Of a stretch of DNA of 64,000 nucleotides, positions 18,862 to 27,100 are shown one piece after another. Position numbers and translations under genes: made by a program. Position 1 is the stretch's first letter, and each line of letters starts with the position of its first letter. The notes under the pieces are model-generated. The model saw only the letters and a list, made by a program, of their open reading frames with translations, searched no databases and was not told the DNA's origin. Origin of the DNA: Chryseosolibacter histidinae (GTDB lineage: Bacteria; Bacteroidota; Bacteroidia; Cytophagales; Cyclobacteriaceae); the NCBI RefSeq assembly GCF_018598225.1, contig NZ_JAHESF010000003.1, forward strand, positions 124,001 to 188,000. The letters run 5' to 3'.

Positions 18862-19203
18862 TCATGACTTCAGTACTTCCTTCCGGAAATGAGCGCCCCA
18901 GATTAGTATCTCGTCCAGCAATTTCTTCATGGAATGTCCCAAAGGCGTCAATGAATATTCAACAACCACCGGCATGCTATCATAGAGCGTGCGCGTGATA
19001 ATCTTATTTTCTTCAAGTGCCTTTAATTCCTGCGAAAGCATTTTTGGTGAGATATCTGAAATGTCACGCTGAAGTTCACCAAACCGTTTATTACCGAACG
19101 TAAGCGCCAGCACAATAGGCAGTCGCCATTTTCCTTGTATTACTTCCAGTGCATCTCTCGATATTCGGAGTTTTTGCTGGCATGAATGTGTTTTCTGATT
19201 CAT
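18862..19203 (-). CDS. HxlR-family transcriptional regulator
   Basis: A 113-residue winged-helix protein with the HxlR pattern: RDALEVIQGKWRLPIVLALTFGNKRFGELQRDISDISPKMLSQELKALEENKIITRTLYDSMPVVVEYSLTPLG. Members sense redox or aldehyde stress and usually control an adjacent divergent gene, here yceI-like. Repeated GGTAAC half-sites occupy the shared promoter. Confidence 0.88.
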   Translation of the reverse strand: MNQKTHSCQQKLRISRDALEVIQGKWRLPIVLALTFGNKRFGELQRDISDISPKMLSQELKALEENKIITRTLYDSMPVVVEYSLTPLGHSMKKLLDEILIWGAHFRKEVLKS

Positions 19204-19211
19204 TGCAATTC

Positions 19212-19256
19212 ATCGAGTTACCCGAAGGTAACTACTTACCATTGGGTAACTACTAT
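19212..19256. promoter_or_regulatory. Candidate HxlR operator between the HxlR and YceI genes
   Basis: GTTACC at 19217 and GGTAAC at 19227 form an inverted repeat (4-base spacer). GGTAACTACT is repeated directly at 19227 and 19245, 18 bases apart. The block lies 13-50 bases upstream of the HxlR start and upstream of the divergent YceI gene, the usual place for an HxlR site. Confidence 0.55.
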
Positions 19257-19308
19257 ATTTTGAATAGTAAAGGTATATAATTTTACGTCTTCAAATCAAT
19301 TAAAAAAT

Positions 19309-19875
19309 ATGAAGAATAAAACAACAACATGGGCAATAGACCCGCTGCATTCGGAAGTGCTGTTCAAGATAAAGCACCTGGTAATTTCCACCGTCACGGG
19401 TTCTTTCAATAAATTTGAAGGCCGCGCGGTTTCACAAGGAGAAGGGTTTGATGATGCTAAAGTATACTTCTCGATTGATGTTGCGAGTATCGACACGAAT
19501 CAGGCCCAGCGCGATCAGCATTTGCGCGAGGGTGATTTCTTTTCAGCTGATCTCTATCCGAAAATCACGTTTGAGTCTACATCATTTGTGAATAAAGGCG
19601 GTAACGAATTTAAAATGGCAGGCAACCTGACCATGAAGGGCGTAACGAAACCTGTGGAGTTGAATGTTGAGTATGGTGGTTCTCAAAGAAGTCTTCAGGG
19701 CGTGGTGAAGCATGGCTTCGAAGTAACGGGCATTATCAATCGCAAAGAATTCGGAATGGCATGGAATGTGGTGACCGATGCTGGTAACTTAGGCTTAGGA
19801 GAAGATATTAAACTCGTAGCGAATATACAGGTATCAGAACTCGTGGAAGAAATGAAGCCGGCTGCTGCAAATTGA
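19309..19875 (+). CDS. YceI-family protein
   Basis: A 188-residue lipocalin-like YceI protein: WAIDPLHSEVLFKIKHLVISTVTGSFNKFEG at the N-terminus, FSIDVASIDTNQAQRDQHLREGDFFSADLYPKITF in the middle, GNLTMKGVTKPVELNVEY later. The fold binds isoprenoid-like or amphiphilic ligands. No signal peptide precedes it, so it appears cytosolic, unlike E. coli YceI. The HxlR regulator is divergent with shared operator-like repeats. Confidence 0.9.
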   Translation: MKNKTTTWAIDPLHSEVLFKIKHLVISTVTGSFNKFEGRAVSQGEGFDDAKVYFSIDVASIDTNQAQRDQHLREGDFFSADLYPKITFESTSFVNKGGNEFKMAGNLTMKGVTKPVELNVEYGGSQRSLQGVVKHGFEVTGIINRKEFGMAWNVVTDAGNLGLGEDIKLVANIQVSELVEEMKPAAAN

Positions 19876-20176
19876 TATGCTTAGTCATCAGCTGCTTAAT
19901 GTTTTCTCAGTTGGCCCAGAAAAGATGAATCCATATCTGCGTGGTGATCAATGCGAGTATAACATGAATTCCATTTGAAAAAGAAGGGCTCGTACGCAAC
20001 CGGAAGTAGCCTGTCGAAAAGTTCATCAGAAGGGTTGCCCATAAATATCAATTTAAATGAGCCGCACGCTTAAATGTTAATTCCGGGAAGATTCTACTAA
20101 CAGAATTATGCGACAGCCTTTGAAGGCATAAGGTCTTGTTTCTAGCAACGAAACAGAATTTGATACACCGACAAAT

Positions 20177-20210
20177 AAAAATGCCTCCCGGAATATCCAG
20201 GGGGCATTTT
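20177..20210. terminator. Terminator-like hairpin before repeat copy 2
   Basis: AAAATGCCTCCC pairs with GGGGGCATTTT across a short loop and has A- and T-flanks on both sides, so it could terminate from either direction. It is followed within 5 bases by the dispersed repeat, as is the hairpin at 23624. The rest of 19876-20176 shows no gene. Confidence 0.55.
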
Positions 20211-20214
20211 CAGC

Positions 20215-20330
20215 GATCTCACTGGGGTCCTGATATGGCAATCTGAACAACTAACGCAGAGCCTGTTGCTCTGTTTGCGTTTTTACTGCTCTCCCGTGAA
20301 ATTGGTGCAAAGAACGTCAGATGTATTAAA
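20215..20330. repeat. Dispersed intergenic repeat, copy 2
   Basis: This is the second copy of the unit described at 14413. It begins GATCTCACTGGGGTCCTG, then has the hairpin core AACGCAGAGCCTGTTGCTCT and the tail AAATTGGTGCAAAGAACG. Its tRNA-like start is the most degenerate of the three. Confidence 0.7.
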
Positions 20331-20350
20331 GATCCGGGGAATTTTGCAGA

Positions 20351-20902
20351 CTACACCCCACTCTTGTAAATTTCTATTTCACGCGTCTTTGCTACAAGCA
20401 GTTTTTTTATTTCATCTATGTTTCTTCTATTACTCCCAAATGTTATTATCCAGCTTCCTTTGTTCGGGTCAAAAATGCTGTTTACCAGCACTCCTCCTTC
20501 CACAAACATGATCGTAATGTGCTGCCCCCACGATTGATTCACAAAACCGGGATTCGTTTTTATAATAAAAGTGTTGTCTTTAAACGAACGAATTGACCAC
20601 TTATATTCTCTAACAACGTCGGTTACCCAATCTCTGAAAGCCTCCTTATCAACGGAAGTTCGAATGAATTGAAATTTCAATTTATCACGCTGAATCAGAT
20701 ATATTATAATCGAAATTGGTGCCAGAGTCAGTGCCGGAATGATGAAGATCATTTCGTTTATGGAAGAATTAACTCCAAAAAGCCCAAGTTTTGCGAATGT
20801 AAAGTACAAGCCGAGAATTAACACTGGCAGCGCAACGTAGATCGCCAAACTATAATGAATAATGCCATCAAGTATTTCAAGTCTGACTCGTTTTTGTCGC
20901 AT
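20351..20902 (-). CDS. Hypothetical membrane protein
   Basis: A 183-residue protein with two N-terminal membrane helices (YSLAIYVALPVLILGLYFTF and IFIIPALTLAPISIIIYLI). A cytosolic domain of about 100 residues follows, rich in beta segments (NTFIIKTNPGF, HITIMFVEGGVLVNSIFD). The layout resembles small PH-like membrane proteins, but I do not recognise the family. It overlaps nothing and stands alone. Confidence 0.55.
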   Translation of the reverse strand: MRQKRVRLEILDGIIHYSLAIYVALPVLILGLYFTFAKLGLFGVNSSINEMIFIIPALTLAPISIIIYLIQRDKLKFQFIRTSVDKEAFRDWVTDVVREYKWSIRSFKDNTFIIKTNPGFVNQSWGQHITIMFVEGGVLVNSIFDPNKGSWIITFGSNRRNIDEIKKLLVAKTREIEIYKSGV

Positions 20903-21007
20903 ATCTAGCTCATTATTACACTAATAAAGCCTAGGTAAAAGGCTTATATAGTATTGTCCGTTTTCTAAAGATAATACTGTTTTAGCATACTCTCGCACTG
21001 ATTAACG

Positions 21008-21133
21008 TTAGCGTTGATAACCAAAAAGGAGTAAGTCAGAAACAATATTCCGCCTGGCAGTTAATGCTGTCTCAAACACGAATTTGGTCAATCCGCTAAT
21101 GTCAACGATTACAACCAATCCATGCTCAATCAT
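21008..21133 (-). pseudogene. Truncated DUF2652 (adenylate-cyclase-like) N-terminus
   Basis: The 41-residue frame ending at 21008 reads IEHGLVVIVDISGLTKF followed by VFETALTARRNIVSDLL. This matches the opening of DUF2652 proteins (a G-L-x-x-x-x-D-I-S-G-x-T-x-F pattern, then E-x-x-x-x-x-x-I-x-x-x-L-L). The frame stops soon after, at about one fifth of the normal length, so it is a remnant. Confidence 0.5.
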
Positions 21134-21222
21134 AGTAGCTCTTGATGTGTTTACTAAATGGGACACGCGCCTGAGGCTTAAATAAAATACTTTTTGATGC
21201 ATTTTCATTGATGATCCAAATC

Positions 21223-21606
21223 TTATCCTTCATCCAATCCTTCAACATTCAATACTGGCTTCGCCAAAATCAGTGAGCGCAACCGCTCCTCATTACTATC
21301 ACCCCATTGGCCAATGGCACCAATTACAGGTATTAAACTTTCACCAAATTCGGTGAGATTATATTCCACTTTTGGTGGAACAACTGCGTAAACAACTTTT
21401 GAAATCAATTCATGATCCTCCAGTTCCTTCAATTGAACATTTAATACTCTTCGTGAAGCATCCGGGATTTTGCGTTGCAATTCGCTCGGCCGCTTGTGAC
21501 CCTGTTTAATAAACCATAACAGGCGCATTTTCCATTTGCCATACAGCACTTCGCCTACCAGGTCCAGCCCACAGTTCAGATTCAATGGAATTTTTCTGTT
21601 TTTCAT
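21223..21606 (-). CDS. HxlR-family transcriptional regulator
   Basis: A 127-residue winged-helix protein: CGLDLVGEVLYGKWKMRLLWFIKQGHKRPSELQRKIPDASRRVLNVQLKELEDHELISKVVYAVVPPKVEYNLTEFGESL, which is the HxlR family pattern. The conserved N-terminal Cys that senses oxidants or electrophiles in some members is present (NCGLDL). The SDR gene is divergent, and a palindrome lies between them. Confidence 0.88.
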   Translation of the reverse strand: MKNRKIPLNLNCGLDLVGEVLYGKWKMRLLWFIKQGHKRPSELQRKIPDASRRVLNVQLKELEDHELISKVVYAVVPPKVEYNLTEFGESLIPVIGAIGQWGDSNEERLRSLILAKPVLNVEGLDEG

Positions 21607-21638
21607 AGATCAAAATTAACCTAATGCTTTGCAATGTG

Positions 21639-21665
21639 GCATAGGGGATAAAATTATCCCTATGC
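21639..21665. promoter_or_regulatory. Palindrome between the HxlR and SDR genes
   Basis: GCATAGGG at 21639-21646 is mirrored by CCCTATGC at 21658-21665 around an AT-rich centre. It lies 33 bases upstream of the HxlR start, between divergent genes, and is the best candidate operator. A further half-site (ATCCCTA) recurs a few bases downstream. Confidence 0.5.
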
Positions 21666-21749
21666 AATAAAAATATCCCTACTTGTGGTAAGTGATCATA
21701 CAAGCCACTTTTGCCCATATAAATTTCAATAAAAAACGAACAAAGAAAA

Positions 21750-22535
21750 ATGGAAAATCATTTCAACAATGAGTTATCGGGCAAGATCGCTTTGGTAACT
21801 GGTGGGACAAAGGGATTGGGAAAGGCAATTGCAGATCGCTTAGAGAATGCAGGTGCAAAAGTTACAATCGTAGCCAGGGGAAAGCCTGAAGACAGTGGAA
21901 ACAGGCACTTCATTTCCGCAGACCTAAGTACTGCGGCTGGTACAGAAAAAGTGATTAAAGAGGTTCTCTCAAAATTCGGTCACTTAGACATTTTGATAAA
22001 CAATATGGGTGGCTCCGATACACCAGCAGGGGGTTTTGCAGCTTTAACAGATGAAAACTGGGAGAAAACTATTCAAACCAATTTGATCGCGTCAGTACGG
22101 TTAGACAGAGGTTTCTTACCTCAAATGTTAACACGTAAAACTGGCGTTATTATTCACATTGCCTCAATTCAAGGAAGGCTCCCGCTGCACGAGTCCACCT
22201 TGCCTTATGCAGCCGCAAAAGCAGGGTTAATCAATTATAGCAAAGGTTTATCGAAGGAAGTTACTCCGAAAGGTGTGCGGGTGTTGACAGTTTCACCAGG
22301 TTGGATAGCCACCACTACAAACACCGGATTTCTTGAACGTATTGCAGAAAATGCAAACATTACAATTGAAGAAGCAACAAAGAGTGTTATGGATGCTCTT
22401 GGTGGTATTCCATTTGGCAGACCTGCGATGCCAGCAGAGATCGCAGAGCTTGTCGGTTTCCTGGTTTCTCCAAAAGCCAATTACCTCACCGGAACGGAGT
22501 ATGTGGTTGACGGGGGGACAATTTCAACCATTTAA
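21750..22535 (+). CDS. Classical SDR-family oxidoreductase
   Basis: A 261-residue short-chain dehydrogenase with the T-G-G-x-x-G-x-G motif (ALVTGGTKGLGKAIADRL), NNMGG near residue 88, catalytic Ser in IHIASIQGR and Y-x-x-x-K in LPYAAAKAGLINYSKGL. PGW-IATTTNT follows. It would reduce or oxidise a small carbonyl or alcohol with NAD(P)H; the substrate is unknown. It is followed after 42 bases by a SnoaL-like gene, and is likely controlled by the divergent HxlR regulator. Confidence 0.88.
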   Translation: MENHFNNELSGKIALVTGGTKGLGKAIADRLENAGAKVTIVARGKPEDSGNRHFISADLSTAAGTEKVIKEVLSKFGHLDILINNMGGSDTPAGGFAALTDENWEKTIQTNLIASVRLDRGFLPQMLTRKTGVIIHIASIQGRLPLHESTLPYAAAKAGLINYSKGLSKEVTPKGVRVLTVSPGWIATTTNTGFLERIAENANITIEEATKSVMDALGGIPFGRPAMPAEIAELVGFLVSPKANYLTGTEYVVDGGTISTI

Positions 22536-22576
22536 TCTTCATCAATAAGTAATAAGTAAATTAAAATTCAAACAAC

Positions 22577-22900
22577 ATGAAATTACCCAACGTAGTACAA
22601 GAATTGATCAAAGCACAAAACAACTTTGACAGTGGAGCGTATGCAAATCTTTTTTCAGAAACCAGTGTAGTTCACGATGAGGGTAAAACGCATAACGGCA
22701 GGAAAGAAGTTGAACAGTGGATTGCTGAGGCTAACGAAAAATACAAATCAATCATGGAACCTATTGAGTATACCCAAAAGGGTAACAAGGGCGTTTTAAC
22801 AGCGAACGTTTCAGGAACATTCCCAGGCAGCCCCTTAGTGCTGAAATTTCATTTTGAAATAAATGAGGGAATTATTCAATCATTGAAAGTGACAGAATAA
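22577..22900 (+). CDS. SnoaL/NTF2-like protein
   Basis: A 107-residue protein with the NTF2-like layout: helix LIKAQNNFDSGAYANLFSETSVVHDEGKTHNGRKEVEQWIAEA followed by beta strands. The pattern D-x-G-x-x-x-x-G-x-x-x-I/V-x-x-W is typical of the family. These small proteins act as isomerases, hydrolases or binding proteins. It is linked to the SDR gene, so it may handle the same metabolite. Confidence 0.75.
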   Translation: MKLPNVVQELIKAQNNFDSGAYANLFSETSVVHDEGKTHNGRKEVEQWIAEANEKYKSIMEPIEYTQKGNKGVLTANVSGTFPGSPLVLKFHFEINEGIIQSLKVTE

Positions 22901-22934
22901 CTCGTTTCACGCCACCTCCTAACCAAATAATGTC

Positions 22935-23483
22935 ATGAGCTACTGCTCAGCCATAGACCAAATGGAACCGGGTGATAGAAAATCGCTCCATAAAAAATAT
23001 CACGATAATCATTATGGTTTCCCAACTCACGATGACAATGAACTGTTTCGAAGATTGATTCTGGAGATTAACCAGGCAGGGTTGAGTTGGGAGACGATTT
23101 TAAAGAAAGAGGATACTTTTCGAAAAGCGTATCACAATTTCAACATTAAGAAAGTGGCCGCCTATACAGAAGCAGACCGCAAGCGACTGTTAGCAGATCC
23201 GGGAATTATCCGCAATCGGTTAAAGGTAAACGCTGCCATAGAGAACGCCAAAACAATACTCACGCTACAAAAACAGTTTGGTTCATTTGAAAAGTGGTTG
23301 GAAGCGAACCATCCAAAAACAAAAGAGGAATGGATAAAAGTTTTTAAGAAAACTTTCCATTTCACAGGGGGTGAAATCGTGAATGAATTTTTGATGAGCA
23401 TCGGGTTTTTACCTGGTGCGCATTCTGCTGACTGTGAAATTCATAAAAGGATTTTAAAGGCCAAGCCAATGTGGTTGAAATGA
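22935..23483 (+). CDS. tag: DNA-3-methyladenine glycosylase I
   Basis: A 182-residue protein matching Tag: YCSAIDQMEPGDRKSLHKKYHDNHYGFPTHDDNELFRRLILEINQAGLSWETILKKEDTFRKAY, then FNIKKVAAY and IIRNRLKVNAAIENAK, and the C-terminal GAHSADCEIHKR. An N-terminal Cys, a His and the C-terminal C-x-x-H would bind the structural zinc. The enzyme removes 3-methyladenine from alkylated DNA in base-excision repair. Confidence 0.85.
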   Translation: MSYCSAIDQMEPGDRKSLHKKYHDNHYGFPTHDDNELFRRLILEINQAGLSWETILKKEDTFRKAYHNFNIKKVAAYTEADRKRLLADPGIIRNRLKVNAAIENAKTILTLQKQFGSFEKWLEANHPKTKEEWIKVFKKTFHFTGGEIVNEFLMSIGFLPGAHSADCEIHKRILKAKPMWLK

Positions 23484-23623
23484 AATGCCATCATAGGGTT
23501 AATGACAAAGTTTTTAGCTGCTCTTAATATTAATGTATGAGATGAATAATTAAGGAGTGAGCGACATTAAGCCAAATGATGCTCATCTTCGGATTTCTCG
23601 TCTCCGTGTTAAACCAAAAAATA

Positions 23624-23654
23624 AAAGCCCCAGATTTTTCAATCTGAGGGCTTT
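23624..23654. terminator. Terminator hairpin before repeat copy 3
   Basis: AAAGCCC-AGATT pairs with AATCT-GGGCTTT across TTTTC, with A-rich and T-rich flanks. It is the likely end of the tag transcript and stands 6 bases before the dispersed repeat. Confidence 0.6.
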
Positions 23655-23660
23655 CTACGT

Positions 23661-23795
23661 GATCCCGCTGGGGTCCTGATATGACTATCTAAACAATTAA
23701 CGCAGAGGCTGTTGCTCTGCTTGCATTTTTACTGCTCTCGGTTTGCTCACCGTTAAATTGGTGCAAAGAACGTCAAATTGTATGGGGAAAGATAG
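23661..23795. repeat. Dispersed intergenic repeat, copy 3
   Basis: This is the best-preserved copy. GATCCCGCTGGGG at its start matches 12 of the first 13 bases of the reverse-complemented tRNA-Lys 3' end (63646-63657). The hairpin core AACGCAGAGGCTGTTGCTCT and the tail AAATTGGTGCAAAGAACG follow, ending GTATGGGGAAAGATAG. Confidence 0.75.
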
Positions 23796-23826
23796 CAAAA
23801 AAATTTCTTACCATGATTGGATGAAG

Positions 23827-24117
23827 TTAGCCGTGAAAACTTTGGAGCTGCACTCCAAATTGATCAATCAAGGCTACTCGTAATTCATCCAGACTATTGA
23901 AGTTGAGTACTTCATCGCGGATATAAAGGTCCTCCGCAAAAAAATGTTTGTCTAAAAATTTTTGAACGGACAAATTGAATTTATTGCTTTTTGTCTTCCA
24001 AATAGTAAGCTTAGTAGTTGCAGGCTCATTATACTCTGAACTATCTTCTATGTTAAAATAAAGGTATTTCCCATTCGACAGATAGTTTATTACAGTGTCT
24101 TCATTCCTTGCTTTCAT
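23827..24117 (-). CDS. Candidate immunity protein for the RHS toxin tail
   Basis: A 96-residue acidic protein of unknown family (YLSNGKYLYFNIEDSSEYNEP, LYIRDEVLNFNSLDELRVALIDQF). It begins 7 bases after the stop codon of the large RHS gene on the same strand. Small genes directly behind polymorphic toxin tails usually encode the cognate immunity protein. That role is inferred from position only; there is no recognisable Imm motif. Confidence 0.5.
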   Translation of the reverse strand: MKARNEDTVINYLSNGKYLYFNIEDSSEYNEPATTKLTIWKTKSNKFNLSVQKFLDKHFFAEDLYIRDEVLNFNSLDELRVALIDQFGVQLQSFHG

Positions 24118-24124
24118 ATCAGTT

Positions 24125-27100
24125 CTATTCTCTTAAGATATAAATTGTTCCTTTATTTCCTTCCGGGGTCATATAATTAATATGGGGAGTTGTTTTATGT
24201 GGATGTCCATCAGGCAAAGATCCATGACCGAATAGCACTCCAGTTTCGTCCAGCTTGTAATCCATATGGTAGCTGCCGTTTGCATTCATTTTAAACGACT
24301 TTTTCAGAACGGAAGTTGCTTGTTCGCTTCTTGGCCCGGAACCGACCGTTTTAACAGCGTTCGGGAAAGCTCCGAAGAGAACTTCCTGTGCTTCCTTATA
24401 ACTTCTAACTACGACATCGTTTCCTTTTTTTACTGCCTTGATTTTTGACTTCATATTTGGAAGCCTTATCATGGAGAGAATTTTTCCAGAGGCATAAACG
24501 AGAGCCATGTCCTCCATCTTTTGGTACGTCGGCGCTTCGTAGTCCAATTCACCAGAGCCCGCATACGGGTACAGCTCGTCTACGACATATTCAAAGCCAT
24601 AAACCATAAACCAATTCCAATATTTTTTACTTAAGAGACCATGTGATGTTGCCTCTCTTGCGCGTTCCTTTTTTCCGCCACAGTCTCCACCAGGGCATTC
24701 TTCGCCGCCTTCGTCACTCTCGCTTGTATAAGCATTTGTCACGTCGTCACTCTGTACAGAATGCCAATTGCCATCAAAATCTTGGATCCTTTGACTTTGC
24801 ATTCCATCTGGGTCTATAAAGATGATGGGATTACCATATACATAGTTATATGGAGACCATCGCCTTGATATTTCAGCCAGGGGATCAACAGTTATCCACC
24901 TGGCTACTGTAGGATCATACACCCTTGCACCGTAGTCCAACCATTCCAGGCTAAGTTCATCCTGTCTTTCCTTTCCATTGTATAGGTATTCTTGTCCAAT
25001 CGAGTTTCCTTGTCGGTAGGAGTTAAATGTGAGGCCAAAGGGATAATAATCATCCCCCTGCACCACAGGACTATGTACATGCCCGATATTCAAATCATCA
25101 AAATACACTTCTATGATCTCGTCATCCTCGTTTGAAAAATAAATATACGCATATCCGGGCTTACGCGCCACGGCCTGTAGCCTCAACGTGTCGTGAGGAG
25201 AAGTGCTATTCGCATGAGCATCGATCTGGTCCCAGCCCATATCATAAGGTACAAAATCCTCATCGAATAAAATATAGTTCAGGTAAGCCTTGGGAGCATT
25301 GTCATCCTCCCATTCACCCGGACCGATAAACCAGCCAGTTTCAAATATCTCGCTCAGTGACTCAAATGCTGAATATTCAGGCCCCGTTGAATTTGCGCTT
25401 AACCCAAATGCACCGGTGATGGCAGATATGATCGAGGTACCTACAGCAGGCTGGCCATTAGGATTCGGCACAAAATACTTGGCAAACACCTTCATGTTAA
25501 TCGTGTCACCAGGCACAATTTGCAGGCTTTTTGCGAGCCCTACCTGTTTGCCATTGGCACCATTCAAAGCAACCGACCTGGTAGCATTGGCTTCAACGGT
25601 ATGGTTATACATGCTGGCTGTAGAAAGGAACACATTATCATAATTGGAAAAATTTGCACGCTCTTCTGTGATATGAGAACTTTCTAAAGTAGCATTGTAC
25701 TCATCCACTTCGCGCACTGTAGTGAACGTCATTCTCACATTACCCAAATGATCCTTCAAATGATACTGGTACTCCGGAACTATGCCCGTCATAACAACCC
25801 TTCCTTCCTCATGGTTAATGAACTTCAGTGTATCATTCTCGTAAAAGAACTCCCCGGAATAATCCGTCTTCTTTTTTAGTACATCTGCAACATCATAGAC
25901 TTCCTGACGTAGCTTAATGCCAGCAGCATCATAGATATATCTGATGTAGTCACCGGAATTTTTCCTGACTGTATCAGGCAGATTAAGATGATTGTAGGTG
26001 ATGGTCTCAATGTCCTTATTCCTGTCAACGATCAGGTTGCCGTTAGCGTCGTAAACGTAGTCGCTCCCAGGGTTTGTGCCATCGGTAAATCCTTTGGCGT
26101 TGCCGGAAGCATCACTCACTTTTTGCAGCTGATTGCCGGTGTAGGTATACGAGAGTTGATCCATGGACACACCTCCGGTTGTGGTCCGGTTCAACGTCCT
26201 GATATTCCCGTTAAGGTCATACTTCAATCCTTTCTCATGATATGCCGTTGATGCGCTCCACGCAGAAGCCTTTGTGTGGAACGATGCCGACTTTAACCTG
26301 TTAAGCGTATCATAATTAAAGGTGTATGCGTTCTCTTTTGGCTCAGCGAGACCGAGCTCCGGTGCCGTGATGCCAAGCCCCAGGTTGCTGCTCCACTTCA
26401 TAGCGGAAATGTTACCATTGTACTGCGGCTGATAGCCGGAAAGTCCGGTGGCAGTTTCATGGTAATAGAGATCCATACCAAAATAGTCGCGCGGGCCACC
26501 TTCGGTAACAGACAGGTCGCTATTATTGATACGGGTTAGCCAGCCGCGGATGTTATACCGATAGTTCAGTACCTGCCTGTGCTGCATCCCGCCGTTTATC
26601 GCATTGTTATGGGCGTCAGCATCCTGTTGTGAGTAGCCGATCCGCCCTTTAAAAATGTTGCCGGGTTGAACTAGGAATCCTGGTTGAAGGCGAACTTTCT
26701 TGGTTGCAATATAGGTGTGCTGCGAGCTGTTGTAGCTTGCTGAATTGATTTCGGTTCCGTATACAACGCCTGGTTGCCCTACGGCCGGGTCAGCCGTTAC
26801 GTACTGAGCGTCTGAATCAATTTTATGAAGCTTTTTGGTGACCAATTGACCAAGATCGTTGTACGTGTTCTCCAGGAGCAACACCGAATCTACAGCATTG
26901 TTCACATGATGCCAGACCTTCAGCAATCTTCCTGCATGATCGTATTTAAACCGGCGTCCAACAGTCCGTGCAACACTTCCGGCTTTCTGATGTGTCGTTT
27001 TTGAAAGAACCACTTTGCCGGTAAAATCGAGTATGCTAGTAGCCCGATCGTAGCCACCTACCGCGTTGCTGGTCACGCTCTGAACAATTCTGTATTTGTC

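Noticed and set aside
14413-23795. The three repeats as tRNA genes
   Set aside because: Only the acceptor-end segment is tRNA-like; there is no anticodon or D-arm.
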